A DNA stretch of 64,000 nucleotides from Rana temporaria (lineage: Eukaryota; Chordata; Amphibia; Anura; Ranidae), in the NCBI RefSeq assembly GCF_905171775.1, contig NC_053490.1, forward strand, positions 29,315,042 to 29,379,041. The letters are read 5' to 3'. Positions 21,532-33,574 of the stretch are shown one piece after another. Each line of letters begins with the position of its first letter. Within the stretch, counting starts at the first letter, position 1. A model generated the notes under the pieces. That model was not told the DNA's origin. It ran no database searches and saw nothing but the letters and a program-made list of their open reading frames with translations. The position numbers and the translations under genes are program-made.

Positions 21532-22011
21532 TTAAAGTGGTGTTCCGCCTAAAAAAAAATATATAAAAAATCAGCAGCTACAAATACAGCAGCTGCTGAC
21601 TTTTAATAAATGGACACTTACCTGTTCAGGGTGCCCGCGATGTCGGCATCTGAAGCCAATCAATCGCTCGGGTCTCGGGTGCCCCCGCCGCCATCCTCGG
21701 TGAGGGAATCAGGAAGTGCGGCTTCACTTCCCAGTTCCCTACTGCGCATGCGCGAGTCGCGCTGCGCGTCCTCACTGGGACCTGTGTGTTTCCCAGAAAA
21801 CAGCGGGGGAGGACAGAATAGGCGGCGGAAGTGGCGTAGGGCACCGCAATCACCACGGTGATCTATGCCAGGAAGTGGGAGCAAATACCTGTATTACACA
21901 GGTATTTGCTCCCCCCTCCCTCCTGAAAGGTGCCAAATGTGACACCGGAGGGGGGGGGGGGGGAGGATTCCAAAAAGTGGAAGTTCCATTTTTGGGTGGA
22001 ACTCCACTTAA
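21532..22011. mobile_element. TTAA-flanked MITE (AGTGGNGTTCC ends)
   Basis: TTAAAGTGGTGTTCCGCC on the left and GGTGGAACTCCACTTAA on the right are inverted, each bordered by TTAA. The interior shares CAGCAGCTACAAA, GGACACTTACCTGT and CCCGCGATGTCGG with 27431-28622. It is GC-rich with CGCATGCGCG words. A piggyBac origin is possible from the TTAA. Bases 22012-22262 hold nothing I recognise. Confidence 0.6.
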
Positions 22012-22270
22012 AATTTGTGTAATTTGTTTAGTTAATTTTCATAATTTGTTCTGTTTATTCTAATTCGAATAGATTCAAATTTGGCATTCGAGAGGTTATC
22101 TTGTTTTTCTGCACACTATTAATAGTTACAATGTACAGTATTAGTTATCCAAAACATTGCTTTGATAAACATTTGCGCAGACATCATGGGTTCCACGTCT
22201 CAGAAACACCAGGAGGATGAAGGTGGCCCCAAGCAAAATCCTGTTTGTCGCCTCAATGTCATATGTGGTG

Positions 22271-23872
22271 CAGTGGCGGTGCGTCTATAGAGGGCGCTGG
22301 AGCGCCGCCCCCTCTGGCTCTCGCACCGCCACTGAATAACATAGATTCATGCATTGTTATTGCATGTTATTGTTGCCGGCCGCTGCCGCAACTATTCAGA
22401 TGGCCGGACGGTGAGCGCCGACTACCTGAATAATGGCAGCTGGTTGGCTGTGCGGAAGTGCCTATCAGAGCCAGCCCTCGGCTCCCGGAAGCTTATCCTC
22501 GGGACGTACAGGAGGTTGGATAAGACTGACGGCCGTCTCAGCCAATCAGGTTCACCGATTCTGGTTATCGGTAACCTGATTGGCTGAAGCGTCATCGAGG
22601 GCGGGAGAAGACATCGAGGGAAGTGGAAGGAGAAAGGTAAGTGTCGGGCGGGGGGGTATTTTACAGGGCACAGCGGCGATAATGGGCACAGAGGCGACAA
22701 TGGGTACAGTGGTGACAAAGGGCACAGTGGCATCAATGGGTACAGTGGTGACAATGGGCACAGTGGCAACAATTAAAGGGCACAGTGACATGCACAGTGG
22801 CAACAATGGGCACAGTGGTGACAATTAAAGGGCACAGTGGTGACAATTGGCACAGTGGCGACAATTGATGGCACAGTGGCTGCGTTTGATGGCATGGCAC
22901 AGTGGTGACAATTGATGGCACAGTGGCTGTGTTTGATGGCATGGCACAGTAGTGCGAATTGATGGCATAGTGCAGGGGTGGCCAACCAGTGGCCCGGGGG
23001 CCACATGTGGCCCGCGGAGCCCTCTGATGTGCCCCGCGACCTCCTGCTCTGGAATGAGGGGTTGGCGCCCAGCCCAGGTTGCCAACCATCCATACCACAG
23101 CATTAGTGTTGTGAATGAAGCTGGTGGTAGAGTAAGAAAGCAGCTGCAGAGCAGAGCCCTATATGCCAATGCTTCCTGTATAGCGCCAGCTTTTGCCACA
23201 GGCGGAGTCTATGGCAAAGTTCAGCTAACTCGCAGGATAAACACAGGTGCAGTACGCTGCAGACATAGGCAAACCGTAGCACATCAGTGTGAAAGCAGTC
23301 TTAGGCCCTTTTCATACGATCGGGCTGACCCAATCGGATCCTCAATTCACCTCTATAGAAGGGCAGATGTAAACACAATTTTGTCCGCTTACGCCTACCT
23401 ACCTCCAATCCGCCAAAAAAAAACCAGAAGGGAATTTGTCCCCTTCCATCTGGGTGGATCGGATCGAAGGGCCTAAAGAATAGCAGTGACCTGTCATCCC
23501 CCCGCTTCGCTCATTGTGACCCTCGACTGGTTACCAAGTTGCTGAAGTGGCCCTCGCTCTTCAAAAGGTTGGGCACCCCTGGCATAGTGACTGCGTTTGA
23601 TGGCATGGCACAGTGGTGACAATTGATGGCACAGTGGCTGCGTTTGATGGCAGGGCACAGTGGTGACAATTGATGGCACAGTCGCTGCATTTGATGGCAT
23701 GGCACAGTGTTGACAATTGATGCCGCAGTGGCTGCGTTTGATGGCAGGGCAGAGTGGTGACAATTGATGGCACAGTGGCTGCATTTGATGGGCACAGTGA
23801 GGCTGCAATTTTTTTATTTTTTTTCGTTTGCGCCCCCCCCCCCCCCAAAATTTTGAGCTCCAGCCGCCACTG
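22271..23872. mobile_element. hAT-family element with internal array, copy 4
   Basis: It starts CAGTGGCGGTGCGTC and ends CTCCAGCCGCCACTG, flanked by a perfect 8-bp duplication ATGTGGTG (22263-22270 and 23873-23880). The left end is a 65-bp hairpin (22271-22335). A GGCACAGTGGTGACAATTGATG array occupies 22665-22972 and 23582-23815, interrupted by another hAT element. No transposase, so it must be moved in trans. Confidence 0.92.
22973..23581. mobile_element. hAT element nested in the hAT array
   Basis: CAGGGGTGGCCAACC at the left and GGTTGGGCACCCCTG at the right are inverted. The duplication GCATAGTG (22965-22972 and 23582-23589) comes from the host array. The type resembles Charlie-like hAT elements. 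It carries an apparent smaller insertion at about 23305-23475 (TTAGGCCC/GGGCCTAA ends). Confidence 0.9.
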
Positions 23873-23910
23873 ATGTGGTGCCTATCTCCAGTCAGTGTCC
23901 TTGATCACTG

Positions 23911-23934
23911 CTATATATATATATATATATATAC
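23911..23934. repeat. (TA)n microsatellite
   Basis: About twelve TA units. The following 23935-24235 carries words of the TTAA-type family's right half (for example GGCCTGGGCAGGAAG), so it is likely a truncated copy; 24236-24628 holds an unclassified GC-rich repeat. Confidence 0.75.
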
Positions 23935-24628
23935 ACCATAGTTTGTGGACTCTATAACTTTCCTACCTACAGACTAAAAAATATACACTGATTTGGGTTA
24001 TTTTCACCAAAGAAATGTAGCAGAATACAGTTTGGCCTCAATTTACGAAGAACAATTTTTTTATTTTTCCAAATTTTATAACAGAAACTAATAAAAACAC
24101 ATTTTATTTTCAAAATATTCAGTCTTTCTTTGTTTATTTAGCATGTTTGTTTATTTTATTGTCAATCAAAATGCAACAGCACTGAAAGCTGAAATTGGCC
24201 TGGGCAGGAAGAGGGTGAACGTGCCCAATATTAGCACGGAGCCCAACTCAAAAGGGGAAGCTTCACTTGTCTGCCTCCTCCCCCCCCCCCTCTCTCTGCT
24301 GCAACATTTGGCACCTTTCGGGAGGGGAGCGGGTATCTGGTTTTGACAGGTACCCGCTCCCACTTCCTGGTGAGTTCGCCATGGTGAACTCAGCCGTAAG
24401 TTCGACCCCCTCCTCCTTTCACAAAAGCGCAGCACGCTCCGCGCATGCGCAGCAGGGAACCAACTGCCGGTTTTCCTTAACTTAGATGGCAGCTCCAGCA
24501 CCCGACAGCGGATGAAAAAATCGGCTCGGGTGAGGATAACTCTGGATTCATGGACAGGAAAGTGCCCTAATATTAAATGTCAGCAGCTACAGAATTAGAT
24601 TTTTTTGGAAGGAGCCCGGAGCCCCTCT

Positions 24629-25556
24629 TTAAGCACTTTCCGCCCGGCCTATAGCAGAATGATGGCCGGGCGGTGGTTCAGTTACCCAGACTGGACATCA
24701 TATGACGTCCAGCAGGATAACAGCCACCGTGCGACCGTGGGGGGCGCGCGATGCGGCAATCGACGGTACAGCATGTAGGCCTGACACCCCGCTACACCGA
24801 TCTAGATAAAGAGCCTCTGACGGAGGCTCTTTACCATGTGATCAGCCGTTGATCGGCTTTTCCTCACTCGCTTCTGACAGACGCGAGTAGAGGAGAGCCG
24901 ATCGGCTGCTCTCCTGACAGGGGGGTCTGTGCTAAACGTTTATCAGTGCAGCCCCCTCTCTAGGACCACAAAGATGCCCCCAGGGATGGCCACCCACACT
25001 GGACTACCAGGTATGCCACCCTAGACCACCAGGGATATGCTAATCAGTGCCCAGGCAGCTGCCAATTAATTCCCATCCACAATGCCTGCAAGTGCCAGTG
25101 CCACTAGGGATGCCTATCAGTGCCCATCAGTGCCACATATCAGTGCAGCCTATCAGTGCTACCCATAAGTACTGCCTTTCAGTGCCCATCCGTGCTGCAT
25201 ATCAGTGCCACCCATCAGTGTCACCTACCAGTGGCCATCAGTGCCACCTCATTGGTGCCACCTAATCGGTGCTGCCTTATCAGTGCCCGTCAGTGCCACT
25301 TACAACATTTTATAACAGAGACAAAAGAAAAACCTTTGGGTCTTTATTTTTATTTGTTTAGCAAAAAATAAAAACCACAGAAGTGATCAAATACCACCAA
25401 AACAAAGCTCTATTAGTTTGAAGAAAATTATAAAAATTCTGATTGGGTACAGTGTTGTATGACCGCGCAATTATGATTTAAACAGCGACAGCGCTGAAAG
25501 CTGAAAATTGGCCTGGGCAGGAAGGGGGTGTAAGTGCCCGGTATTGAAGTGGTTAA
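24629..25556. mobile_element. TTAA-flanked piggyBac-like non-autonomous element, copy B
   Basis: It starts TTAAGCACTTTCCGCCCGG and ends GGTATTGAAGTGGTTAA. The interior has the hairpin-rich GAGCCTCTGACGGAGGCTC part, a CAGTGCC/CATCAGTGCC short-period array (25040-25310), then the shared ATCAAATACCACCAAAA part. No coding capacity. The repeat order equals that of copy E. Confidence 0.65.
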
Positions 25557-25688
25557 AGGCTGCACATTGCTATCTCTGCTTCTCCAATTGTCTGACTGCA
25601 GTTTACTCAGAGCTCTTGCTCGCCATCTTGTGGTATCAAGGTGGAGGCAACTTTACATATGAATAGAAGAAATTAAAACAGTCAAAAC

Positions 25689-25689
<1 letters not shown>

Positions 25690-25722
<33 letters not shown>
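25690..25722. repeat. (TTA)n microsatellite
   Basis: About eleven uninterrupted TTA/ATT units. Confidence 0.9.
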
Positions 25723-25724
<2 letters not shown>

Positions 25725-25815
25725 TGTCTATATAGTGCAAACAGTTTGCTCGGAATAAAGAAAGACAGGTACATTTATAACACAAAGGCTCTGCTCCTAA
25801 GAGCTTACAATCTAA

Positions 25816-26504
25816 GGGCCAGATTCACAGTGGAGATACGACGGCGTTTCTCCTGATACGCCGTCGTATCTCTGTTTCTATCTATGCGACTGATTCATAG
25901 AATCAGTTACGCATAGATATCCCTAAGATCCGACAGGTGTAATTGTTTTACACTGTCGGATCTTAGGATGCAGTACCGCGGCCGCCGCTGGGGGGAGTTT
26001 GCGTCGTAAACCAGCGTCGGGTATGCAAATAAGGAGTTACGGCGATTCCCGACGGATTTTCGCGTTCGCTACGTCGCCGCTAGTCTAGTTTCCCGTCGCA
26101 AAGTTAGTCGTTTTTTTTGGTGCCTTAACTTTACGCAGCAATCGTATTGATGTGTAAAGTATGGCCGTCGTTCCCGCGTCGAAATTTAAAAAATAACGTC
26201 GTTTGCATAAGCCGTCCGGGAATACGGAATTACGCTACGCGCGTCGCCGTTCAAAAAAATTACGTCACGGCGCGCAAAACACGGCGGGAGTTAAGAAACG
26301 GAGCATGCGCAGTAGGTCCGGCGGGGGGGCGCGCCTAATTTAAATGGCACACGCCCATTTGAATTGGCCCGCCTTGCGCCGGAGGCCGCCGGCGTAGTTT
26401 TCATCGCAAGTGCTTTGTGAATCAGGCACTTGCGATGACAACTTGCGGCGGTGTAACGTATCTACGATACGTTACGCCGCCGCAGTTCTATGTGAATCTG
26501 GCCC
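25816..26504. mobile_element. CpG-rich Harbinger-like MITE, copy 2
   Basis: GGGCCAGATTCAC at the left and GTGAATCTGGCCC at the right form perfect inverted ends. The interior is very rich in CG, TACG and ACGTCG words and includes GTCGTTCCCGCGTCG. A target duplication is not clear here. No coding capacity. Confidence 0.8.
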
Positions 26505-26589
26505 ATATAATCTAAGAGTCTGCATGGGTCATATTTATATAAAAAGATTCATTCCAGGCAAGTTTCTAGCTAAGCCTAGATTGGAATTT

Positions 26590-27250
26590 ACTCTCCAGAG
26601 CGCGTAATTCAAATGATCCGGGTAGGGGGCGTGGATCATTTAAATTAGGCGTGTTCCCGCGCCGAACGTACTGCGCATGCGCCGTCCCTAAAATTTCCCG
26701 ACGTAAGTCATTTTCGTCGTAACGTTGCTCCTGCTATTAGGAGGCGCAGCCAATGTTAAGTATGGACGTCATTCCCGCGCATTGCGGTAAATGACGTCGC
26801 AAGGACGTCATTGGTTTCGACGTGAACGTAAATGGCGTCCAGCGCCATTCACGGACGACTTACGCAAACGGCGTAAAGTTTTCAAAATCGCGACGCGGGA
26901 ATGACGTCCATACTTAACATTGGCTGCGCCTCCTAATAGAAGGAGCAACGTTACGACGAAAATGACTTACGCAAACGACGTAAAAAACTACCTCCGGGCG
27001 CACGTACGTTTGTGAATCGGCGTAAGTATGTAATTTGCATACTCTACGCTGTCAACTACGGAAGCGCCACCTAGCGGCCAGCGTGAGAATGCACCCTAAG
27101 ATACGACGGCGTAAGAGACTTATGCCAGTCGTATCTTAGGCTAATGTTGGCGTATCTAGCTTTCTGAATACAGAAAGTAGATACGCCGGCGCAGCTTAGC
27201 AATTACGCGGCGTATCTATGGATACGCCGGCGTAATTGTTCTGTGAATCT
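26590..27250. mobile_element. CpG-rich Harbinger-like MITE, copy 3 (rearranged)
   Basis: It shares the words of the family and ends GTGAATCTACCCCC. It has two inverted arms of about 80 bp (26700-26784 and 26893-26974), so it may combine two copies head to head. Confidence 0.65.
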
Positions 27251-27430
27251 ACCCCCCTGTCTTTAAGGGCTTGGTCACACTAGGTGCAGAAGGATTGCGT
27301 TGGGCGGCTATTCCAGTGCAGTCCTACCGCAAGTCAAGGCAAAATGGCTTGTCTCTTACCTACCTGGTTCACACACCGCGCTGTGATAGTGTGCGGCTGG
27401 TGTGTGCGAGGCAATCCACCGCGGCCAATA

Positions 27431-28622
27431 GAACTTAAAGCCGTGTTCCAGCCGCAATTTCTTTTTTTATAAAAGTCAGCAGCTACAAACACTGTAGCTG
27501 CTGATTTTTAATAAGGACACTTACCTGTCCTAGGCGCCCGCGATGTCGGTCCCCCCGAGGCCGATCCCTCGATCGTGGCAGGTCCCGGCGCTGCCATCCT
27601 CACTAAGGGTAACAGGCAGTGGAGCCTTGCGGCTTCGTACTGCGCATGTGCGAGTCACGCAGTGGGGCAGATTCAGGTACCGCTGCGCACTCCTTACGGA
27701 AGCGCAGCGTCCCGTTTTTGCCCTGCGCCCCCGCAAATTATTTACGCTACGCTTCATTCACGAAGCAGTAGCCACGTAATTTGCGTGGGCGCTCCTCAAA
27801 AATGCCCGGCGTAAGGGCGCGTAATTTAAATGATCCCGTAGGGGGCGTGGATCATTTAAATTAGGCGCGTTCCCGCGCGGAACGTAGTGCGCATGCTCCG
27901 TCGGGAAACTTTCCCGACGTGCATTGCGGCAAATGACGTCGCAAGGACGTCATTTGCTTCAAAGTGAACGTGAATGGCGTCCAGCGCCATTCACGATTCA
28001 CTTACGCAAACGACGTAAAATTTAAACTTTGCGACGCGGGAACGACGGGTATACGTAGCATTGCCTGCCCCTGCTATTAGCAGGAGCAGCCTTACGCGAA
28101 ACCCGATGTACGCAAACGACGTAAACTGCGTACGCAGGGCTCGCGTAGGGTTGTGAATCTGCGTTAGTATGCAATTTGCTTACTATACGCTGACCACAAC
28201 GGGAACGCCCCCTAGCGGCCAACGTAAGAATGCAGCCTACGATATGCTAGTCATATCTTAGGCTGCCGTCGGCATAAGGAGGTTCTTGAATCAGGAGCAT
28301 TCGAAACGCCGGCGCAAGTAAGCAATTGCGCTGCGTAACTATGGTTACGCAGACGCAATTGCTTCTTGAATCTGGGCCAATTGTTTTCTGAATGGGCGGC
28401 TGTTCTCTGGGATACACACAGTTCACCAGAAGACACATCGCTCCATTCCCCAGCAGACAACGCAAGGAGGACGAGGAAGAAGACCTGCCGCGGACTGGGA
28501 AGAGGCAGATTAGGAAGATCTGCCTAGCAACCACAATTTCTGGTAAGTAAAAAAAAATATTTTTTTCAAAAAAATATTTGGAGCATTTTTATGTAATTTT
28601 TATTTTTTTAGGGTGGACTTCC
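27431..28622. mobile_element. TTAA-type repeat related to 21532-22011, carrying a MITE
   Basis: TTAAAGCCGTGTTCCAGCC begins it and GGGTGGACTTCCG ends it. The first part matches 21532-22011 in order (CAGCAGCTACAAA, then GGACACTTACCTGT, then CCCGCGATGTCGG). It is interrupted by the CpG-rich MITE at 27664-28378. Confidence 0.6.
27664..28378. mobile_element. CpG-rich Harbinger-like MITE, copy 4
   Basis: GGGGCAGATTC and GAATCTGGGCC ends. The interior CGTAGGGGGCGTGGATCATTTAAATTAGGCG order matches the inverse of copy 1 at 17700-17760. Inner inverted pair AATGACGTCGCAAGGACGTCATT. Confidence 0.78.
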
Positions 28623-28758
28623 GTTTTGTGATATGTCTGTGTTATTTCAATAAAGCTTGCTAAAAAAAAAGTGAACAGTCATCTCACTGTGTGGCTAGGG
28701 TTGCCACCTCCTACCTTTAAAACCAAACGCATATGAGTTATACAGGTTCTGTGGCTGA

Positions 28759-29470
28759 TTAACCACTTCCCGCCCGGTCAATAGCAAATTGACATCCGGG
28801 AAGTGGTTCTGTTATCCTGACTGGACGTCTATTGACGTCCAGCAGGATAACATGCCGGCGCAGCGCGGCGATCGGTGATGCAGGGTGTCAGTCTGATCCC
28901 GGCGGAGGCTCTTTACCATGTGATCAGCCGTGTCCAATCACGGCTAATCACAATGTAAACAGGAAGAGCCATTGATCGGCTCTTCCTCACTCGCGTCTGA
29001 CAGACGCGAGTAGAGGAGAGCTGATCGGCGGCTCTCCTGACAGGGGGGTTTTGTGCTGATTGTTTATCAGCACAGCCCCCCCACGGATGCCCACACTGGA
29101 CCACCAGGGAAGCCATCAGGGAAGCCTCCAAGCATGTGGATAGCCAGGTACATCCCCCATGGCCATCCACATATGCAAATTTATGCCAAATATATGCCAA
29201 TCAGTGCCCACAAATGGGCACTGATTGGCACCATTATGAAACACCTTAAATCTGTGATGCCCAGCAATGCCACCCATCAGTGTCATCAGTACCATCCATC
29301 AGTGACCATAAGTGCCACCTATCAGTGCCCACCTATCAGTGCCCATCCATGACACCCATCAGTGCCACCATAAGGTACCCATCAGTGCCACCATAAGTAC
29401 CCATCAGTGCGGCCTATTGGTGTCCATCAGTGCCGCCTATTGGTGCCCATCAGTGCCACATACAGGGGTG
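28759..29470. mobile_element. TTAA-type piggyBac-like element, copy C (right end missing)
   Basis: It begins TTAACCACTTCCCGCCCGG inside a small MITE (28698-28758) and runs through the GATCAGCCGTGTCCAATCACGG part and a CAGTGCCCATCAGTGCCAC array (29170-29460), then stops. The usual right half is absent. Confidence 0.6.
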
Positions 29471-29474
29471 TATT

Positions 29475-31180
29475 TCATACTTGCCAACTGTCCCGTTTTT
29501 AAAGGGACAGTCCCGTCATTTGGGACCTAGTCCCGACTAATTTAGCCTGCCGGGACTTGTCCCGGCTAGTGGGGAAAGCAGGAGCGGCTTCCAGAGTTGT
29601 AAAACAACAGTCAGAGCTGGCCTGCTGGTGTCTGTCGTCCGATTGGCTAATTCGGATGGTGGGCGGAGCTGTCTGTGTGACATCACTAGCTCTGCCCCCT
29701 AGCTTCCTGTTGATTTCCTCCCTTCTCTGGACAATGTGGAGGTGACCCCTCCCCTCCTGTGCTCTTTCCCTCGGGTCCCCTCCTCTCCAGTCCTACTGCA
29801 AAGTGAGTGGCGTCTCTGTGCTGCTGAGGCTTCCACTACTCAGCTAACAGGTAACCTTTCAGGTATGATTACACAGTTCTAGCTGTGAAGACAACTGTTC
29901 TTTCTGATTCTTTTTTTATTAAGGACTTCTTAAGATGCAGGGCTATCTTATCAGCATGGGGATGCATGAGCATTATGTGCATCCCTGTGCCAGCACCCCA
30001 TTCATTTCTACTTGGACATGAGGTTGCATTCACATAGCCTCTGTATTCTAATATGACATGCAGGTTTGGGTACCAAAAGAAATGAATAGAACACTGGCAC
30101 AGGGGGCACGCAATGCACAAAGAGAGCCCTGCACATGGGCACACATGTCTGAATGTGCCTAAACAACTTGTGTGCATGGAGGCTTAGTGTGTTCCCCAGC
30201 TGCCCAGGCATCAGAAAACAACAGGGATTTTACACATGAGCTACTAAGTCTGGACATGAATGGAAATTCAGCTGGTTCACCAAGGACTGGATGAGTTTCA
30301 ATCCATCTATGGCCATTCCTGCTAAAGAGAAGTCACTATAATACGATCATTTTCTCTCAAACCAGCTTGTTGGAAATGTTTCATTTGATCTGCAGCGCTA
30401 ATCAATGTATTCTAACCACCATCACAATGCAATGTCTCTGTGGAGAGGATTCCTTCATCCACCTTGCTTGTGTGGATGAGGGGATCTGCTCAGTTTTTTC
30501 AATCGGACACTAACTGATCAAAAAAAATCCATCTATGGCCAGCTTACCATTCACTATACAATCTGATTGTATAGTATCTTTTGGATCTACCACCAACTAT
30601 GTAGCTTGCCTGATTGGATACTACCAATTGGATAATGAATTGTTTAGGTTTGTCCTCATATTACAAAGTTTTGGTAAATTGAAGCGAGATTGTACAATTT
30701 CTGCACAATCAGATTGTAAAGTGTATGCTCACCTTTACTGTTCATGTGGAGGAGCACTAAGAATGACAAATGTTTTCGCTGACACATTGTCTAAAGCTGG
30801 GTACACACTATTAGTTTTTTTTTGCTCAGCCTGCTGGAAGAAAAAACGAATAGATCCCTGCATGCACAAAAACAAGGTGGATTCAGAAACCCCCTCTCCA
30901 CTCTGTGCTATTGTACTCTGACAGCAGGACTCCTCCACTGATCAGAATACAATGATCAGCGCTGCAGCCCGCTGCTCAAAAGAGGATTTCCAGCAGGACC
31001 ATTTGACAGAAGCCAAGGTCAGCTTCAGCTAGTTCTTATGCTCCATTTACAAGCGTCAGAAATCACCCTTGGGCAGCTATTATTGCTATTACTCCTTATT
31101 GGCTGTAAACCAAGCCATCATCAAAGCAATTGAATTGGCTCTGTGTGTGTGTGTAATACTGGTGCACCCCGCACCAATAC
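29475..31180. other. Mixed diverged repeats, no gene seen
   Basis: A GGGACAGTCCCG-rich stretch (29490-29570), a promoter-like GC segment with CCGATTGGCTAAT (29638), and a palindrome at about 30535-30735 related to 15808-15990 can be discerned. Short open frames here have no recognisable domain. Confidence 0.4.
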
Positions 31181-31694
31181 AAATGTTTTGGTGCGCTGTA
31201 CATGCTTCAACAACTAGCTCCACCCCCTGCAGGGGCGGCATTGGAGAACCCGGCCTTGGGGCGGCAGAGGGAGTAAATCCAGGCCTGGGCGCATGCACAC
31301 GCCTGGAGTCTCCCCCCCCACCTCAGCCGGGTCTCGTGACGTTGTGACGAGCTCAGCCGAGACGACTCACACATCAGCCGCCCGCCCGCATATCTCCCCC
31401 GCAGATAACGCGGCGGTCCAGTCAGCCCAAGTACAGCGGCCTCAGCGGCACAGGCACTGTCTGGTGTGCACTGCCAGGTGAGCCGGCGCGTGTTTTGACT
31501 GAACTGAATTGGACCTCTATGCTGTGGGTGACTGAGGTGTCCTCCATGCTGACCTAGTATGTAACCCTTCACTGACTGATCTGGTTAATGTGTCCCATGT
31601 TCTATCACCCATAGCTTAAATCTGTCATTATAGGAATCTGAGCAATAGTCCAATTGTATTCATAACTCCAGATCAGTCCTATTCCCTCACCTAT

Positions 31695-32110
31695 AATAAC
31701 CTCCTTGCTGGGCTCACACGTGTGCGATCACAGACATCGCATGTGATTTGCACCGCATTGCTGTGCACATCATATGCAATGTCTGTGCGATGGAAATTCA
31801 GCCATTCAAACTGTATGCCTGAAATCGCATTTACACCAGAATGGTGCAGAACTCTTTTTTTTTTTTGGTCCTCACTGAAATCAGATCTCATGGGTGTGAC
31901 ACTTCTGGGTGTAAACACCCATGCGATCCGATTCCTGCACCTTTTACAGTTTACACAGCAATCTGAGAACCGATCTGGGGGTGTCATTGGCTTTCTATTG
32001 ACACTCGCAGCGGTTCGCAGATGTCAGTGTGAACTGTCTGGTGCGATTCGGGAACCTGCACAGGATTCGCAGGCTTTCTCACATCACACCAGTGTATACC
32101 CAGCCTTAAT
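31695..32110. repeat. MITE-like repeat with TGTGCGATC words
   Basis: GGGCTCACACGTGTGCGATC at the left and ACACCAGTGTATACCCAGCC at the right are loosely inverted. CGATTCGG and GCGATCC words are repeated inside. The neighbouring 32180-32410 (CCCAGGTTCACACTGAC...CGAATCTAGGCTG) looks like a related short element. Confidence 0.45.
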
Positions 32111-32636
32111 CATTTCACTAGATTTCTATTTTTTATTTGTTTATTTATTCAGAATTTTTAAAACCGTTTTTCAATGGATATTGAGCCCAGGTTCACACTG
32201 ACAGGAGGAATTAAATTGTGCACGTTCAGCTGAACTCACACCATTTCACTCCCATAGGTCAGTCCCAACTTCAGAGGCAATTTCAGAGACATCTGTGTGG
32301 GTTGCGGCACAGATGTCTATGGAAATTGCACCCCGAAGTCGGCAAAAGTAAAGAAACTACTTTTAGGACTGGTGCAGCCAAATCGCTTCAATGCGAATCT
32401 AGGCTGAATAATCATTAATCTGTGGAGGGGGTAGCAGAAATGTAAGTTATGTTGTGTTTGTGTCAGCTAATAATGCATTTAATGTATTTTTAGCAAAATA
32501 TTGCTGCAATATTTTCTGTGGGGGATCCATCTGATGTGGCCATTCTTGCCTCGGCTCCTGTATGCTGCTAATCAAGATTTTAGAAGATAAGTGTGCTATG
32601 TTTAATTAATTGGGATCTTTGCAGTTTAACTAATTC

Positions 32637-32800
32637 CTGAGCCCTGCACTCTGTACAGCGCACTCCTGAGCCCTGCACTCTGTGCATAGCGGGCGCCTGA
32701 GCCCTGCACTCTGTGCATAGCAGGCGCCTGAGCCTTGCACTCTGTGCATAGCAGGCGCCTGAATCCTGCACTCTGCACATAGCATCCTCCTGGACCCTGT
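32637..32800. repeat. 31-bp minisatellite
   Basis: About five units of CCTGAGCCCTGCACTCTGTGCATAGCAGGCG with minor variation. The minus-strand frames across it are repeat artefacts. Confidence 0.9.
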
Positions 32801-33044
32801 ACGTAGAATCCTCCTGCCCGTGGCACCAGCATATATGGGGCACACTGACCACCAGCATACAGAGGGGACACACTGACCACCAATATGCTGGGCCAGTGGT
32901 TACCAGTATACAGAGGAAATAACAAATCAAGTAAAACAACCATACAACCCAAAAAAAACCCTCAAAAGCAATAAGAGAATCTTGTCAGCTAGTTCACTCA
33001 TCTAACATGAATCAATAAAAAGCAAAAAAATGCAGCACTGCTCA

Positions 33045-33565
33045 ACACTTCATCTATAAAATTGTACAAATGGACTTATAAGTGTAATGGTAAAACCTAT
33101 AAATGAATATCCAGTGCAAATCAATCAATGTATTGCAATATAGTAGTGATGGTGTCACCCCCTCTGCAAATGGTAGAAAACATTGCAGAGCTGCAATGTG
33201 CAAATAGTGGTGAAACCCCCTATATATAATCCTAATAAAATATGTACATCAATAGTACATTTTATTATGATTTTGCACATTGCAGCTCTGCAATGAGTCC
33301 TACCTTCTGCAGAGAGGGTGACACCATCACTACTATGTCCTAAAACACGCATTGATTTGCATCTCTGTTATTATTATTGTATGTAGGGGGTTTCACAATT
33401 ATTTGCACATTGAAGCTCTGCAATTTCTCTAAATATTTTTGCAGAGGGGGGTGACACCATCACTACTATATTGCAATACATTGGTTGATTTGCACTGGAT
33501 ATTATTTTATAGGTTTTACCATTGCACTTATAAGTATATTTGTAGAATTGTATAAAGGAAGTGTA
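33045..33565. repeat. 520-bp palindrome
   Basis: The left arm (TAAGTGTAATGGTAAAACCT to CCCTCTGCAAA) and the right arm (TTTGCAGAGGGG to AGGTTTTACCATTGCACTTA) are inverted over about 130-230 bp. An inner pair around TTTGCACATTGCAGCTCTGC is also inverted. Probably a foldback element. Confidence 0.85.
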
Positions 33566-33574
33566 GAGTTGTGT

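Noticed and set aside
25040..25371. Possible CRISPR-like array of CAGTGCC units
   Set aside because: Units are short, degenerate and without unique spacers, in a eukaryotic repeat; this is a minisatellite.
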